NCBI RefSeq assembly: GCF_008704795.1
Contig: NZ_CP023690.1
Span: 4,288,501 to 4,352,500, forward strand
DNA: 64,000 nucleotides
Source: Streptomyces spectabilis
Lineage (GTDB): Bacteria > Actinomycetota > Actinomycetes > Streptomycetales > Streptomycetaceae
Direction: 5' to 3'
The notes below the pieces were generated by a model that searched no databases, had not been told where the DNA came from, and saw only the letters and a list, made by a program, of their open reading frames with translations. The stretch's first letter is position 1, and each line of letters opens with the position of its first letter. Shown here in pieces: positions 35,634 to 44,166 of this stretch. The position numbers and the translations under genes are program-made.

Positions 35634-35801
35634 ATGGGCATCAAGGACCAGTTCCAGGACAAGGCGGAGGAGCTCTCCGAGAAGGCCAAGCAGGCCGCGC
35701 AGCGCGAGCGCTCCTCGCAGCAGCGGGAGCAGTCCCAGGACTCCTTGGACGACGCGCAGCGGGAGGCGGAGGACCGGTTCAACCGGGACTACGACGCGTA
35801 A
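35634..35801 (+). CDS. Small charged helical protein
   Basis: A 55-residue protein starting MGIKDQFQDKAEELSEKAKQ, nearly all Glu/Lys/Gln/Arg/Ala, no Cys, predicted to be one long helix. GGAGT ribosome site 8 nt before ATG 35634, and a TAA stop. It resembles small stress-type CsbD-like or antitoxin-like proteins of actinomycetes, but I cannot assign a family. A dispersed repeat begins about 35 nt past its stop. Confidence 0.75.
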   Translation: MGIKDQFQDKAEELSEKAKQAAQRERSSQQREQSQDSLDDAQREAEDRFNRDYDA

Positions 35802-35837
35802 CGCCAGCGCTGTGCTCGGGCGGGTGAGTGGGGTTTC

Positions 35838-36080
35838 CTCCCACCCACCCGCCCGTTTGCGCCCCGGCATTCGCCCGCCCGGCCCCGACGCGGAGCGCTG
35901 CCGCCCGGTGGGTGGTGCCGCCGCTGCCGCGGCGGGGTTTCCCACCCGCCCACCCGAAACTCCCCAGCTTCGCCGGTCCGGGTGGGGGCGGTGGGTGGGA
36001 CTGCCCGTTGCCCGCTGTGGGCAATCGTCCCGCAGGGCGGGACGGGTGGGCACAGCGCCGAGGTGCCGCTCAGCCGTTCC
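35838..36080 (-). repeat. Long dispersed intergenic repeat, copy 2
   Basis: Inverted relative to copy 1 (11462-11783). The 46-nt core at 36011-36056 is identical to 11485-11530. The GCTGGGGAGTTTCGGGTGGG block lies at 35941-35968, and the blocks at about 35919-35945, 35860-35907 and 35838-35858 keep the same order. It is shorter than copy 1 through loss between blocks 1 and 2. It fills the gap between the small helical protein and the SDR gene. Confidence 0.85.
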
Positions 36081-36094
36081 AGCAAGGCGCAGCC

Positions 36095-36979
36095 CTAGGT
36101 GCCGCTCAGCCTGTGGGTGGCCTCGTCGGCGGTGCCGCCCGCGCCCACCAGGCCCGTGGAGACCTCGGCGAGCCGCGGCCCGAAGCGGCGCATCTCGCGC
36201 TGCCCGACCCCCGCGATGATCCCCGGCAGATAGGGCCGGACGCCCTGCATGCCCCGCAGCCACCACTGGCCGTAGACGTGGGCCGAGCGCCGCTCGATGC
36301 CCGCCACCAGTCGGTCGACGGCGGGCCCCAGGGGGTAGGTCTTGTTGGCCGGCCACGGCAGGCGCTGCCGCAACTCCCGCATCACGTCGTCCTGATCGGC
36401 CCCCCGCACCATGTCCGTGTCCGTCCAGGACAGATACCCGACCCCCACCTTCACGCCCTGGTGGCCGACCTCGGCCCGCAGCGCGTGCGCGTACGCCTCC
36501 ACACCGGACTTGGACGCGCAGTACGCGGTCATCATCGGCGCCGGAGTGATCGCGGCGAGCGAGGCGATCTGCAGCAGATAGCCCCGGCTCTCGGCCAGGA
36601 CGGGCAGGAACGCCCGCGCCGTCACCGCGCTGCCGATCAGGTTGACCTCGATGACCCGCCGCCAGGCGACGGGGTCCGAGGCCATGAAGGGCCCGCCGCT
36701 CGCGACGCCCGCGTTGGCGACGACGACGTCGGCCTTGCCGAAGCGCTCCTTGACCTCCGCCGCCACCCGCGCCATCGCCTCGTGGTCGGTGACGTCCGCG
36801 TACCAGAAGTCGCTCTCGGTGTGGAGCCGTCCGCTGACCTGCTTCAGCTCCTCCGGCTCCAGGCCCACGAGCGCGACGTGCGCGCCGCGCGCCGACAGCT
36901 TGCGGGCGAGGAGTTCACCGACTCCCCGCGCCGCCCCGGTGACGACCGCGACCTGCCCCTCCAGGCTGACCTTGCTCAT
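36095..36979 (-). CDS. Short-chain dehydrogenase/reductase
   Basis: A 294-residue SDR. Cofactor motif TGAARGVG near residue 15, NAG (NAGVASGG), and the catalytic Ser plus YCASK (Tyr-x-x-x-Lys). A C-terminal extension of about 60 residues goes beyond the classical 250-residue fold. The ATG overlaps the upstream hydrolase stop in an ATGA arrangement. Third gene of the monooxygenase operon; it likely oxidises or reduces the alcohol/ketone partner of that pathway. Confidence 0.9.
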   Translation of the reverse strand: MSKVSLEGQVAVVTGAARGVGELLARKLSARGAHVALVGLEPEELKQVSGRLHTESDFWYADVTDHEAMARVAAEVKERFGKADVVVANAGVASGGPFMASDPVAWRRVIEVNLIGSAVTARAFLPVLAESRGYLLQIASLAAITPAPMMTAYCASKSGVEAYAHALRAEVGHQGVKVGVGYLSWTDTDMVRGADQDDVMRELRQRLPWPANKTYPLGPAVDRLVAGIERRSAHVYGQWWLRGMQGVRPYLPGIIAGVGQREMRRFGPRLAEVSTGLVGAGGTADEATHRLSGT

Positions 36980-37926
36980 GCGCCCTCCTTCAGTCGTCCG
37001 TACGCCCCGGACGGTCCGTGCGCGTAGGTGTCGGCGAGGTCCGCGACCGCGCGCGTCACCGCCTCCGGTGCCTCCACCGGCGTCATGTGCCCGACCCCCG
37101 CCAGCTCGGTCAGGCCGGTGCAGTGCGGCAGCGCCGCCGCGAGCCGCCGTGCGTGCACGACGGGGGTCAGCCGGTCCGCGGTCCCGGCGAGCACCGCCGT
37201 GGGGACCGTCAAGTCGGCGAGCCCGGCGTCGAGTTGGAGTCCGTCGAGGACGTGCGCCCAGCGGTACCGCGGCACGCGCGGGCACGCGTGCACGATCCGC
37301 GCACAGGCGTCGACCCGCTCGGGGGCCGAACCGGGGCCCATCGTCGCGTACTTGAGCAGCCCCCGCGCGAGCGGCGTGACCGGGCCCATCGGCGCCCGGG
37401 CCGCCAGGACCCGCCGGGTGAGGAAGGTGCGTACCGCGCCCGCGCGGAGCGGCACCACCGTCGACTCCGCGACCAGGCGCGAGCTGCCCGTGCTGCACAG
37501 CAGCGCCGCCGCCGCGTGCCCGCGCACCCCGGGCCGGGCGGCCGCCGCCATCAGCGTCATGCCGCCCATGGAGTGCCCGACGAGCACCGCCTGCTCGCCG
37601 GGCGCGAGCGTCGCGGCGAGCACGGCCTCCAGGTCGTCGGCCAGCGCCCGCGTGCTGTATCCGGCGGCCTCCACCGGCACCTGGCTGCGCCCGTGCCCGC
37701 GCTGGTCGTACACGATGACGCGGCGCGTGGCCGACAGGGCCCTGACCTGCGCCGCCCAGAACGCCGTCGAGCAGGTCCAGCCGTGGATCAGGACGACGGC
37801 GGGCGCGCCGTCGGGCCCGTGCGCCTCGACGTGGAGGCGGGTGCCGTCGGCCGACACGGCGGTCAGCTCGCGCGCGGCGACGGGCGGCGCGAACGGCCCG
37901 GCCGGGGCGTGCCCCCGGCGCCTCAC
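36976..37926 (-). CDS. Alpha/beta hydrolase
   Basis: About 316 residues. Oxyanion region LIHGWTCST, nucleophile elbow GHSMGG near residue 125, acid Asp around LAGTADRLTP, and catalytic His in GVGHMTPVEAP. GTG 37926 overlaps the monooxygenase stop (GTGA), and its own stop overlaps the SDR start. After a Baeyer-Villiger monooxygenase a hydrolase of this type commonly opens the ester or lactone product; that role is inferred from context. Confidence 0.9.
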   Translation of the reverse strand: MRRRGHAPAGPFAPPVAARELTAVSADGTRLHVEAHGPDGAPAVVLIHGWTCSTAFWAAQVRALSATRRVIVYDQRGHGRSQVPVEAAGYSTRALADDLEAVLAATLAPGEQAVLVGHSMGGMTLMAAAARPGVRGHAAAALLCSTGSSRLVAESTVVPLRAGAVRTFLTRRVLAARAPMGPVTPLARGLLKYATMGPGSAPERVDACARIVHACPRVPRYRWAHVLDGLQLDAGLADLTVPTAVLAGTADRLTPVVHARRLAAALPHCTGLTELAGVGHMTPVEAPEAVTRAVADLADTYAHGPSGAYGRLKEGA

Positions 37927-39467
37927 GCGGAGACCTCCAGCTTGCGGCCGCCCCGGTCGGCGGGGCGTGCGGCGGGGGGCCGCAGCACCTCGTACTCGTT
38001 CAGGTCCACGCTGCGCGTCGCCGCGCGGAACTCCGTCGTGGTGCCGGGCCAGACCGTCGTGTTGACGCCGTTCGCGTCCAGGTACCAGCTGGTGCAGCCG
38101 CCGGTGTTCCACACGGTGCGCTTCATGCGCTCCTGCACGCGGCGGTTCCAGGCGCCCACGGCGCTCGGCCGGGCGGCGAGCGCGGCCCGGCCGCCGAGGA
38201 CGTCCAACTGCCGCAGATAGTCCGCCAGATAGTTCAGCTGTGACTCGATCATGAGGATCATGGAGGAGTTCCCGAGGCCGGTGTTCGGGCCGATGACCGT
38301 GAGGAAGTTGGGGAAGCCCGCCGCGGTCGCGCCGCGCAGGGCCTTCATGCCGTCCTTCCAGGTCTCCATCAGCGTGCGGCCCTCGTCGCCCACCACGCGG
38401 TCGGCGATCGGCATGTCCGTGACGTGGAAGCCGGTGCCGAAGACGATCGCGTCGACCTCGGCCTCGGTGCCGTCGGCGGCCACCACCGTGGAGCCGCGCA
38501 CCTCCGCGAGGCCGCTCGCGACCACGTCCACGTGGGGCTGCGCGAGCGCCGGGTAGTAGCTGTTGGACAGGAGGATGCGCTTGCAGCCGATGCGGTACGT
38601 CGGGGTCAGCTTGGCGCGCAGCTCGGGGTCCTTGATGGCGCGCGCCATGTTCCGCTTGGCGATGCTCTCGATCAGGCCCAGCTCGTTCGGGCGCTTGGTG
38701 AACGCCTGCACCTGAAGCTCGCGGATGCCCCACAACAGGCCGCGCCGCAGCTGCGTGGTGAACGGCAGCTGCCGGTGCAGCCAGCGCTCGGCCCCGGTGA
38801 TGTCCCGGTCCGCGCGCGGCATGACCCACGGCGGCGTGCGCTGGAAGAGCGTGAGGCGGCGTACGTCGCGCTGGATCTCCGGCACGATCTGGATCGCGGA
38901 CGCCCCGGTGCCGATCATCGCGACGCGCTTGCCGCGCAGGTCGTAGTCGTGGTCCCAGCGAGCGGAGTGGAAGACCTTGCCGGGGAAGGTGTCGAGCCCC
39001 GGGATGTCGGGCGTCTTCGGGTCGGACAGCGGCCCGGTGGCGGACACCACGACGTCGGCGGTGAGGCGCCCCTGGCTCGTCTCAAGCTCCCACAGCAGCC
39101 GCTCGCCGTTCCAGCGGGCCCCGCGCACCTCGGTGTCGAGGCGGATGTGCGGCCGCAGCCGGAAGGTGTCGGCGACCCGCTCCAGGTAGTCCCAGATGTG
39201 CTCCTGGCCGGAGAAGGTGCGCGGCCAGTCGGGGTTGGGCGCGAAGGAGAACGAGTACAGATGGGACGGCACGTCGCAGGCGCAGCCCGGATAGCTGTTG
39301 TCGCGCCAGGTGCCGCCGACCGCGTCGGCGCGCTCCAGGACGACGAAGTCGGTGACGCCCTCCCGGCGCAGCCGCACGGCGGCCCCGATGCCGCCGAACC
39401 CGGATCCGATCACCGCCACCCGGACGTGCTCGTGCGCCTCGTCGCGTACCCGCTTGCGTTCGGCCAT
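37923..39467 (-). CDS. Flavin monooxygenase, Baeyer-Villiger type
   Basis: A 514-residue FAD/NADPH enzyme. FAD Rossmann motif GSGFGGIGAA near residue 20, the BVMO fingerprint FPGKVFHSARWD near residue 155, and NADPH motif GTGASA near residue 180. It inserts oxygen next to a ketone to form an ester or lactone. ATG 39467 has GGGAGG upstream. First gene of a three-gene, 4-nt-overlap operon, divergent from a MerR regulator across a palindrome. Confidence 0.92.
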   Translation of the reverse strand: MAERKRVRDEAHEHVRVAVIGSGFGGIGAAVRLRREGVTDFVVLERADAVGGTWRDNSYPGCACDVPSHLYSFSFAPNPDWPRTFSGQEHIWDYLERVADTFRLRPHIRLDTEVRGARWNGERLLWELETSQGRLTADVVVSATGPLSDPKTPDIPGLDTFPGKVFHSARWDHDYDLRGKRVAMIGTGASAIQIVPEIQRDVRRLTLFQRTPPWVMPRADRDITGAERWLHRQLPFTTQLRRGLLWGIRELQVQAFTKRPNELGLIESIAKRNMARAIKDPELRAKLTPTYRIGCKRILLSNSYYPALAQPHVDVVASGLAEVRGSTVVAADGTEAEVDAIVFGTGFHVTDMPIADRVVGDEGRTLMETWKDGMKALRGATAAGFPNFLTVIGPNTGLGNSSMILMIESQLNYLADYLRQLDVLGGRAALAARPSAVGAWNRRVQERMKRTVWNTGGCTSWYLDANGVNTTVWPGTTTEFRAATRSVDLNEYEVLRPPAARPADRGGRKLEVSA

Positions 39468-39495
39468 GCCGCCGCCTCCCGAAGTCCCATGACTC

Positions 39496-39513
39496 TGCCA
39501 GTAATTGCTGGCA
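39496..39513. promoter_or_regulatory. Candidate MerR operator
   Basis: Inverted repeat TGCCAG-TAATTG-CTGGCA between the monooxygenase operon and merR, 29 nt from the monooxygenase start. Likely the MerR site, which may sit in the spacer of the operon promoter. Confidence 0.6.
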
Positions 39514-39596
39514 CAATTGGAGCGTAGAGCAGCTCCGTACTGATGGGTAGGGGGCTGCGGGGGAAAGTTACCGACGGTAGGGCTCGGGCCTGCGCA

Positions 39597-39602
39597 TAGG
39601 CT
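39597..39602 (+). promoter_or_regulatory. Leaderless -10 box for merR
   Basis: TAGGCT, 6 nt, then GTG at 39609. Confidence 0.5.
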
Positions 39603-39608
39603 GCCGGT

Positions 39609-40325
39609 GTGGCGGGAGATGGGGCGGACGCGGTGACGGACGGGACGACAGCGGCAGCGGGCACGGGCGGAAGCACGCCGCCGGTGCGCGAGTACCGCAT
39701 GGACGAGCTGGCCGAGGCGGCCGGGATCACGGTGCGCACCGTGCGCTTCTACCGCGAGCGCGGCCTCATCCCGCCCCCGCGCCGCGAGGGCCGCATCGCC
39801 TGGTACGACGACCACCACCTGGCACGCCTGCGCACCATCGCCGCCCTCCTGGAGCGCGGCCACACCCTCCAGGGCATCGCCGAGCTGGCCGAGGCCTTCG
39901 AGAAGGGCCGCGACGTGGCCGAACTCCTGGGCATCGACGGCCCGTCGGAGGAGACCCCGGTCCGCCTCACCCCCGAGGAGCTGGCCGACCGCTTCGCGGG
40001 CCAGGTCACCCCGGAGAACCTGTCCGCCGCGATGGAGTTCGGCTATCTGGGCACCGACGGCGACGACATCGTGCACATCAGCCACCGTCTGCTCGACGCC
40101 TCGGCCGCCCTGGTGCGCAAGGGCATCCCGCTGGCGTCCGTCATGGAGGCGGGCCAGCGCATCCGTGAACACGCGGACGCGCTGGCCGAGTTGTTCATCG
40201 CGTTCACCGTCGAGCACGCCGCCGAGCACCCGGAGGTGACTCCGGAGGAGCTGCGCCCGCTCGCCAAGAGCGTGGTGGAGGCGGAGCTGTCCCTGGCTCT
40301 CGACCGGCGTCTGCACAAGCCCTGA
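39609..40325 (+). CDS. MerR-family regulator
   Basis: About 238 residues. A disordered N-terminus of about 30 residues, then the MerR winged helix (YRMDELAEAAGITVRTVRFYRERGLIPPP ... ARLRTIAALLERG) at residues 31-100, and a helical C-terminal sensing domain with no Cys cluster, so a metal sensor is unlikely. Divergent from the BVMO operon, which it probably controls. Converges with the DUF6528-type gene. Confidence 0.9.
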   Translation: MAGDGADAVTDGTTAAAGTGGSTPPVREYRMDELAEAAGITVRTVRFYRERGLIPPPRREGRIAWYDDHHLARLRTIAALLERGHTLQGIAELAEAFEKGRDVAELLGIDGPSEETPVRLTPEELADRFAGQVTPENLSAAMEFGYLGTDGDDIVHISHRLLDASAALVRKGIPLASVMEAGQRIREHADALAELFIAFTVEHAAEHPEVTPEELRPLAKSVVEAELSLALDRRLHKP

Positions 40326-40344
40326 GCCGCGCGCGCGTCGCCGC

Positions 40345-41358
40345 TCAGGCCGGAAGCCACCAACGGGCCTTGTAGATGCCCCCGCCGGCCAGGCGGTAGC
40401 TACCGGCGGGCCGGTGCACCGTGACCCGCGTCGTCCACCAGGTCTCCCCCAGGCCGCCCTCCGGCACGGTGCTGAGCACCTGCCCGGTGCGCGGGTCGTT
40501 GCCGACCGCCTTCACCTTCGCCCGGTCGATGAGCCCGTGCCCCGGGTAGTCGCGTACGAACGCTCCCGTCCGCTTCTCGTACTGGAAGACGGCCGCGTTG
40601 GTCGTCACCCACAGCCTGCCCGGCCGCCCCGCCACCGGGAACAGGTCGTGGCCGCCCGCCGTCCTGCCCGGCACGGCCACCGGCAGCGGGGTGGCGGAGG
40701 TCTGCGCCAGGACGGGCCGCGCGGGCTCCCCGCCGACCTCGTACGTCACGAGGTCGTCGTCGCCGACGGCCCACAGGACGCGCCGCGCCCGGTCCCAGTG
40801 CAGACCGTGCGCGCCCTTGAGGCGGGCCTCCGCGTACCGCGCGGCGTACGGCCCGCACGAGGCGGCGTACAGGCGCACGAGGGCGCCGGTGCTGCACGCG
40901 ACGGCCACGTTGCCGTCGGGCAGCACCTCGGCGCTGTGCGGGTTGAACAGGTCGTCGCCGGGGCCGATCGCGGTCCCCCAGTAGCGGCGGCCCGACGGGT
41001 ACTCCACGGCTGCCACGAACCCGAAGGACGCCGTCGTCAGGACCAGGGTGCGGCCCCGCAGCCGCCGCGGCTTCGCCTCGCACGGGTAGACCCAGCTCGC
41101 CTCGGGCCGCAGGTCCGCGTAGCGCGGGTCGCCCAGGGGCGAGAACTGCCAGCGCACCACGGACGGGTCGGCGGCCGGGTCCCACTCGCGCCGCCTCGGG
41201 TCGAGCACGAGCAGCCGCCTGCTCGCCTGCTCGGTGACGAGGACGGGCGGGGTGCCCGGGGGCACGCCGCCCGCCGCGGCCACGGCCGGAGCCGCCCCCA
41301 GCGCACCCGCGGCGCCCGCTCCGATCAGAAAACTCCGTCTGGAAAGACCAGCAGCCAT
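40345..41358 (-). CDS. Tat-exported beta-propeller-like protein (DUF6528-type)
   Basis: A 337-residue protein with a twin-arginine signal (SRRSFLIGAGAAGALGAAPAVAAA). The rest resembles a six-blade propeller with repeats such as LFNPHSAEVLPDGNVAVA and GAHGLHWDRARRVLWAVGDDDL. Probably a secreted glycan- or cell-wall-associated protein; function unknown. ATG 41358 has GAGGGGG upstream. Confidence 0.83.
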   Translation of the reverse strand: MAAGLSRRSFLIGAGAAGALGAAPAVAAAGGVPPGTPPVLVTEQASRRLLVLDPRRREWDPAADPSVVRWQFSPLGDPRYADLRPEASWVYPCEAKPRRLRGRTLVLTTASFGFVAAVEYPSGRRYWGTAIGPGDDLFNPHSAEVLPDGNVAVACSTGALVRLYAASCGPYAARYAEARLKGAHGLHWDRARRVLWAVGDDDLVTYEVGGEPARPVLAQTSATPLPVAVPGRTAGGHDLFPVAGRPGRLWVTTNAAVFQYEKRTGAFVRDYPGHGLIDRAKVKAVGNDPRTGQVLSTVPEGGLGETWWTTRVTVHRPAGSYRLAGGGIYKARWWLPA

Positions 41359-41506
41359 GAAGCCCCCTCGCCCGACCGGCAGTTGACGCGCTCGCCATGT
41401 ACGCGACCGCAATCTGCCATGCCGCACGGGGGCGGGACAGCCCTCCGCCGGACCTTTCACCGACGGTTCGCCCGGAGGGCGCAACCCGGCCCCCTCCGCG
41501 AGCGGC

Positions 41507-42295
41507 CTACTCGTAGACGACGGTCACCGGGGCGTGGTCCGACCAGCGCTCGGCGTGCGTCGCGGCCCGCTCGACGAAGCCCTTGACCGCGCGGTCCACC
41601 AGGCCGGGCGTCGCCACGTGGTAGTCGATGCGCCAGCCCGTGTCGTTGTCGAAGGCGCGGCCGCGGTAGGACCACCACGAGTACGGGCCCTCGACGTCCG
41701 GGTGCAGGACCCGCATGACGTCGCCGAACTCGGCGAACACGTCCGACATCCAGGCGCGCTCCTCCGGCAGGAACCCGGAGTTCTTCTTGTTGCCCCGCCA
41801 GTTCTTGAGGTCGGCCTCCTGGTGGGCGATGTTCCAGTCGCCGCAGACGAGGACCTCGCGGCCGTCGGCGGCGGCCCGCGCCTTCAGGTCCTTCAGATGC
41901 GCGAGGAACTCCCCCATGAACCGGACCTTCTCGTCCTGCCGCTCGGTGCCGACCTCACCGGAGGGCAGGTACAGGCTCGCGACCGTGACGCCCGGCAGAT
42001 CGGCCTCCACATAGCGGCCGCTCGCGTCGAACTCGGCGGACCCGAAGCCGACCCGCACGCGCTCCGGCTCGCGCCGCGTGTACAGCGAGACGCCCGCGCG
42101 GCCCTTCGCCGCGGCCGGGGCGTGCGTCACGTGCCAGCCGTCGGGCGCGCGCACCTCGTCCGGCAGCTGGTGCGGCTCGGCCCGCACCTCCTGCAGGCAC
42201 AGCACGTCGGCGTCGGTACCGCCGAGCCACTCCACGAACCCCTTCTTGGCGGCGGCTCGAAGGCCGTTCACATTCACGCTGGTCACAGTGAGCAT
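41507..42295 (-). CDS. xth: Exodeoxyribonuclease III
   Basis: A 262-residue AP endonuclease/3'-5' exonuclease of base-excision repair. Motifs: NVNGLRAA, LCLQEVRA (metal Glu), CGDWNIAHQEADLKN, and the C-terminal GWRIDYH ... SDHAPV (catalytic Asp/His). No partner gene adjacent. Confidence 0.95.
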   Translation of the reverse strand: MLTVTSVNVNGLRAAAKKGFVEWLGGTDADVLCLQEVRAEPHQLPDEVRAPDGWHVTHAPAAAKGRAGVSLYTRREPERVRVGFGSAEFDASGRYVEADLPGVTVASLYLPSGEVGTERQDEKVRFMGEFLAHLKDLKARAAADGREVLVCGDWNIAHQEADLKNWRGNKKNSGFLPEERAWMSDVFAEFGDVMRVLHPDVEGPYSWWSYRGRAFDNDTGWRIDYHVATPGLVDRAVKGFVERAATHAERWSDHAPVTVVYE

Positions 42296-42357
42296 CCCGG
42301 CACCCTACCGGCACACTGGAGGCTGCCACCGCAGCCACCACACCTCATGCATAGGGA

Positions 42358-42363
42358 TACGAT
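42358..42363 (+). promoter_or_regulatory. Leaderless -10 box for GNAT gene
   Basis: TACGAT, 7 nt, then ATG 42371. It falls inside the possible longer frame from ATG 42347, which argues for 42371 as the start. Confidence 0.5.
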
Positions 42364-42370
42364 TCACAGC

Positions 42371-42850
42371 ATGGACATACGTCAGGTCGCCTTCGACCAC
42401 CCCGACGCCGTGAAGCTCAACGACCGTGTCCAGGCCGAGTACGCCGAGCGCTACGGGGACGAGGGCGATGTCACGCCCCTCGACCCGTCGATGTTCCGGC
42501 CCCCGCACGGCCTCTACCTCCTCGCGTACGACGCCGCGGACGCGCCCGTGGCGACGGGCGGCTGGCGCGTGATGGACCAGAACGGCGAGGGGTACGCCGA
42601 CGGCGACGCCGAGATCAAGCGCATGTACGTCGTCCCCGAGGCGCGGGGCCTCGGGCTCGCCCGGCGCATCCTGGCCGCCCTGGAGGACGACGCCCGCGCG
42701 GCGGGGCGGGCCCGCATGGTCCTCGAAACCGGCACCAAGCAGCCGGAGGCCATCGCCCTCTACGCCTCCAGCGGCTACGCCCTGTGCGACCGCTTCGGCT
42801 ACTACCGCTTCCACGACCTGAGCCGCTGCTACGCCAAGCCCTTGCGCTGA
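42371..42850 (+). CDS. GNAT-family acetyltransferase
   Basis: A 159-residue protein. Acetyl-CoA motif A reads IKRMYVVPEARGLGLARRILAALE near residue 75-98, followed by ETGTKQPEAIALYASSGY. Substrate unknown. Start 42371 is favoured by the leaderless -10 box; in-frame ATG 42347 adds 8 residues. Confidence 0.88.
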   Translation: MDIRQVAFDHPDAVKLNDRVQAEYAERYGDEGDVTPLDPSMFRPPHGLYLLAYDAADAPVATGGWRVMDQNGEGYADGDAEIKRMYVVPEARGLGLARRILAALEDDARAAGRARMVLETGTKQPEAIALYASSGYALCDRFGYYRFHDLSRCYAKPLR

Positions 42851-42889
42851 GCGCTTCGCTGGAGCGGCGTGCCCGGGCCGTCGCTCGCC

Positions 42890-42940
42890 TGCCGGCCCGT
42901 TGTGGCTGATCGCGCAGTTCCCCGCGCCCCTACGGGGCCC
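42890..42940 (-). repeat. Short 3'-end hairpin repeat, copy 2
   Basis: Opposite orientation to 21323-21375. It holds CGCGCAGTTCCCCGCGCCCC identically, then the GCCCC-TAC-GGGGC hairpin. The histidine kinase stop codon (42930-42932) lies in the hairpin. Confidence 0.8.
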
Positions 42941-44153
42941 TGCCCCCGGAGGGCCGCCGCACCGCAGCACTGAGGTCAAGCGTGGCGACGGCCCCACCCC
43001 CCTCATTGGCGAAGCGCACGGTCGCGCCCAGCACCCGCGCCTGCCCCAGCGCGATGGTCAGGCCGAGCCCAAGACCCGTCTCCCTCGCCCCCGTGCGAAA
43101 CCGCTGCGGCCCCCCGGCCAGCAGCGCCTCGGGAAACCCGTCCCCCCGGTCCCGCACGGACACCACGCCCCCGTCCACCGACACCACCACCGGCACCCGC
43201 CCGTGCCGCATCGCGTTGGTGACGAAGTTGGCCACGATCCGCTCCACCCGCCGCGGATCGGTCTCCACCTCCACGTCCCGCACCACCCGCACGGACACCC
43301 CCTCCGCGTCCCCCACCGCCCCGCCCACGGCCCGCCGCACCACGCCCGCGAGCCCGCACACCTCTGTGCGCACCTCCTCGCTCGCCGCGTCGAGCCGCGC
43401 CACCTCGATCACGTCGTCGACCAGCTCCCGCAGCCGCCCCGCGGCCTCCCGCACCAGCTCGGCGGGGCGCCCGGGCGGCAGCAGGCCCGCCGCCGTGACC
43501 ATGCCCGCGACGGGCGTCCGCAGCTCGTGGGCGATGTTCGCGGTGACCTCGCGCTCGGCCCGGAGCCGCCCGGCGAGCGCGTCCGCCATGGTGTTCACGG
43601 CGGCGGCGAGCCGGGTGATCTCGTCCTTGCCGTGCAGCGGAAGGCGTGCCGTCAGATCGCCGTCCGCGATCCGCTGCGCCGCGTCCGCCTTCGCGGTGAG
43701 CCGGTGCCCCAGGCGCGTCGCGACGAGCAGCCCGGCCACGCAGGCGAGCGCGGTGCCGATGCCGCCCGCGGCCCACAGGACCCGGTCGAGATCGCGTACC
43801 GTATCGGTCTCCCAGCGGTACGGCCGCTTCACCGCGACGATCTCGTCCCGGTACCCGCTGGCCGCCCACAGCTGCGGCAGCTTCCCGCTCCGGTCGAGGT
43901 ACACGCCCCACTTGCCGGCCCGCGCCGCGCGCGCGAGGGGCCTCGGCAGATCGGGCGGATCGATGAGGGTGCGGTCGCCGTCGATCCCGGCCGCGTGGTC
44001 CTGCACGGCGGTCCGCAGCCGCTCCCCCGCCTGGCTGCGCGCGCTCGCGTACTGCGCCTCGACGGTGCGGTGGTGCACGAGCAGCCCGATCACCACGGAC
44101 ACGACGGCCGCCGTGCCCGCGATGGCCAGGCCGATCTTCGTCCGCAGTCCCAT
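42930..44153 (-). CDS. Orphan sensor histidine kinase
   Basis: A 407-residue protein. Two TM helices (about 8-26 and 125-147) flank an extracytoplasmic sensor loop. Then come HAMP, HisKA with the phospho-His in IAHELRTPVAG near residue 215, and HATPase with NFVTNAMRHG (N box), DRGDGFP (G1) and GLGLGL (G2). No response regulator gene is adjacent; a lipoprotein gene lies 13 nt upstream. The last residues PSGGRAP and the stop come from a dispersed repeat. Confidence 0.91.
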   Translation of the reverse strand: MGLRTKIGLAIAGTAAVVSVVIGLLVHHRTVEAQYASARSQAGERLRTAVQDHAAGIDGDRTLIDPPDLPRPLARAARAGKWGVYLDRSGKLPQLWAASGYRDEIVAVKRPYRWETDTVRDLDRVLWAAGGIGTALACVAGLLVATRLGHRLTAKADAAQRIADGDLTARLPLHGKDEITRLAAAVNTMADALAGRLRAEREVTANIAHELRTPVAGMVTAAGLLPPGRPAELVREAAGRLRELVDDVIEVARLDAASEEVRTEVCGLAGVVRRAVGGAVGDAEGVSVRVVRDVEVETDPRRVERIVANFVTNAMRHGRVPVVVSVDGGVVSVRDRGDGFPEALLAGGPQRFRTGARETGLGLGLTIALGQARVLGATVRFANEGGGAVATLDLSAAVRRPSGGRAP

Positions 44154-44166
44154 GGGCGCCCCGGCC

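Noticed and set aside
36095..40325. Secondary-metabolite gene cluster
   Set aside because: Only tailoring-type enzymes in a three-gene operon; no core synthase or resistance gene around.
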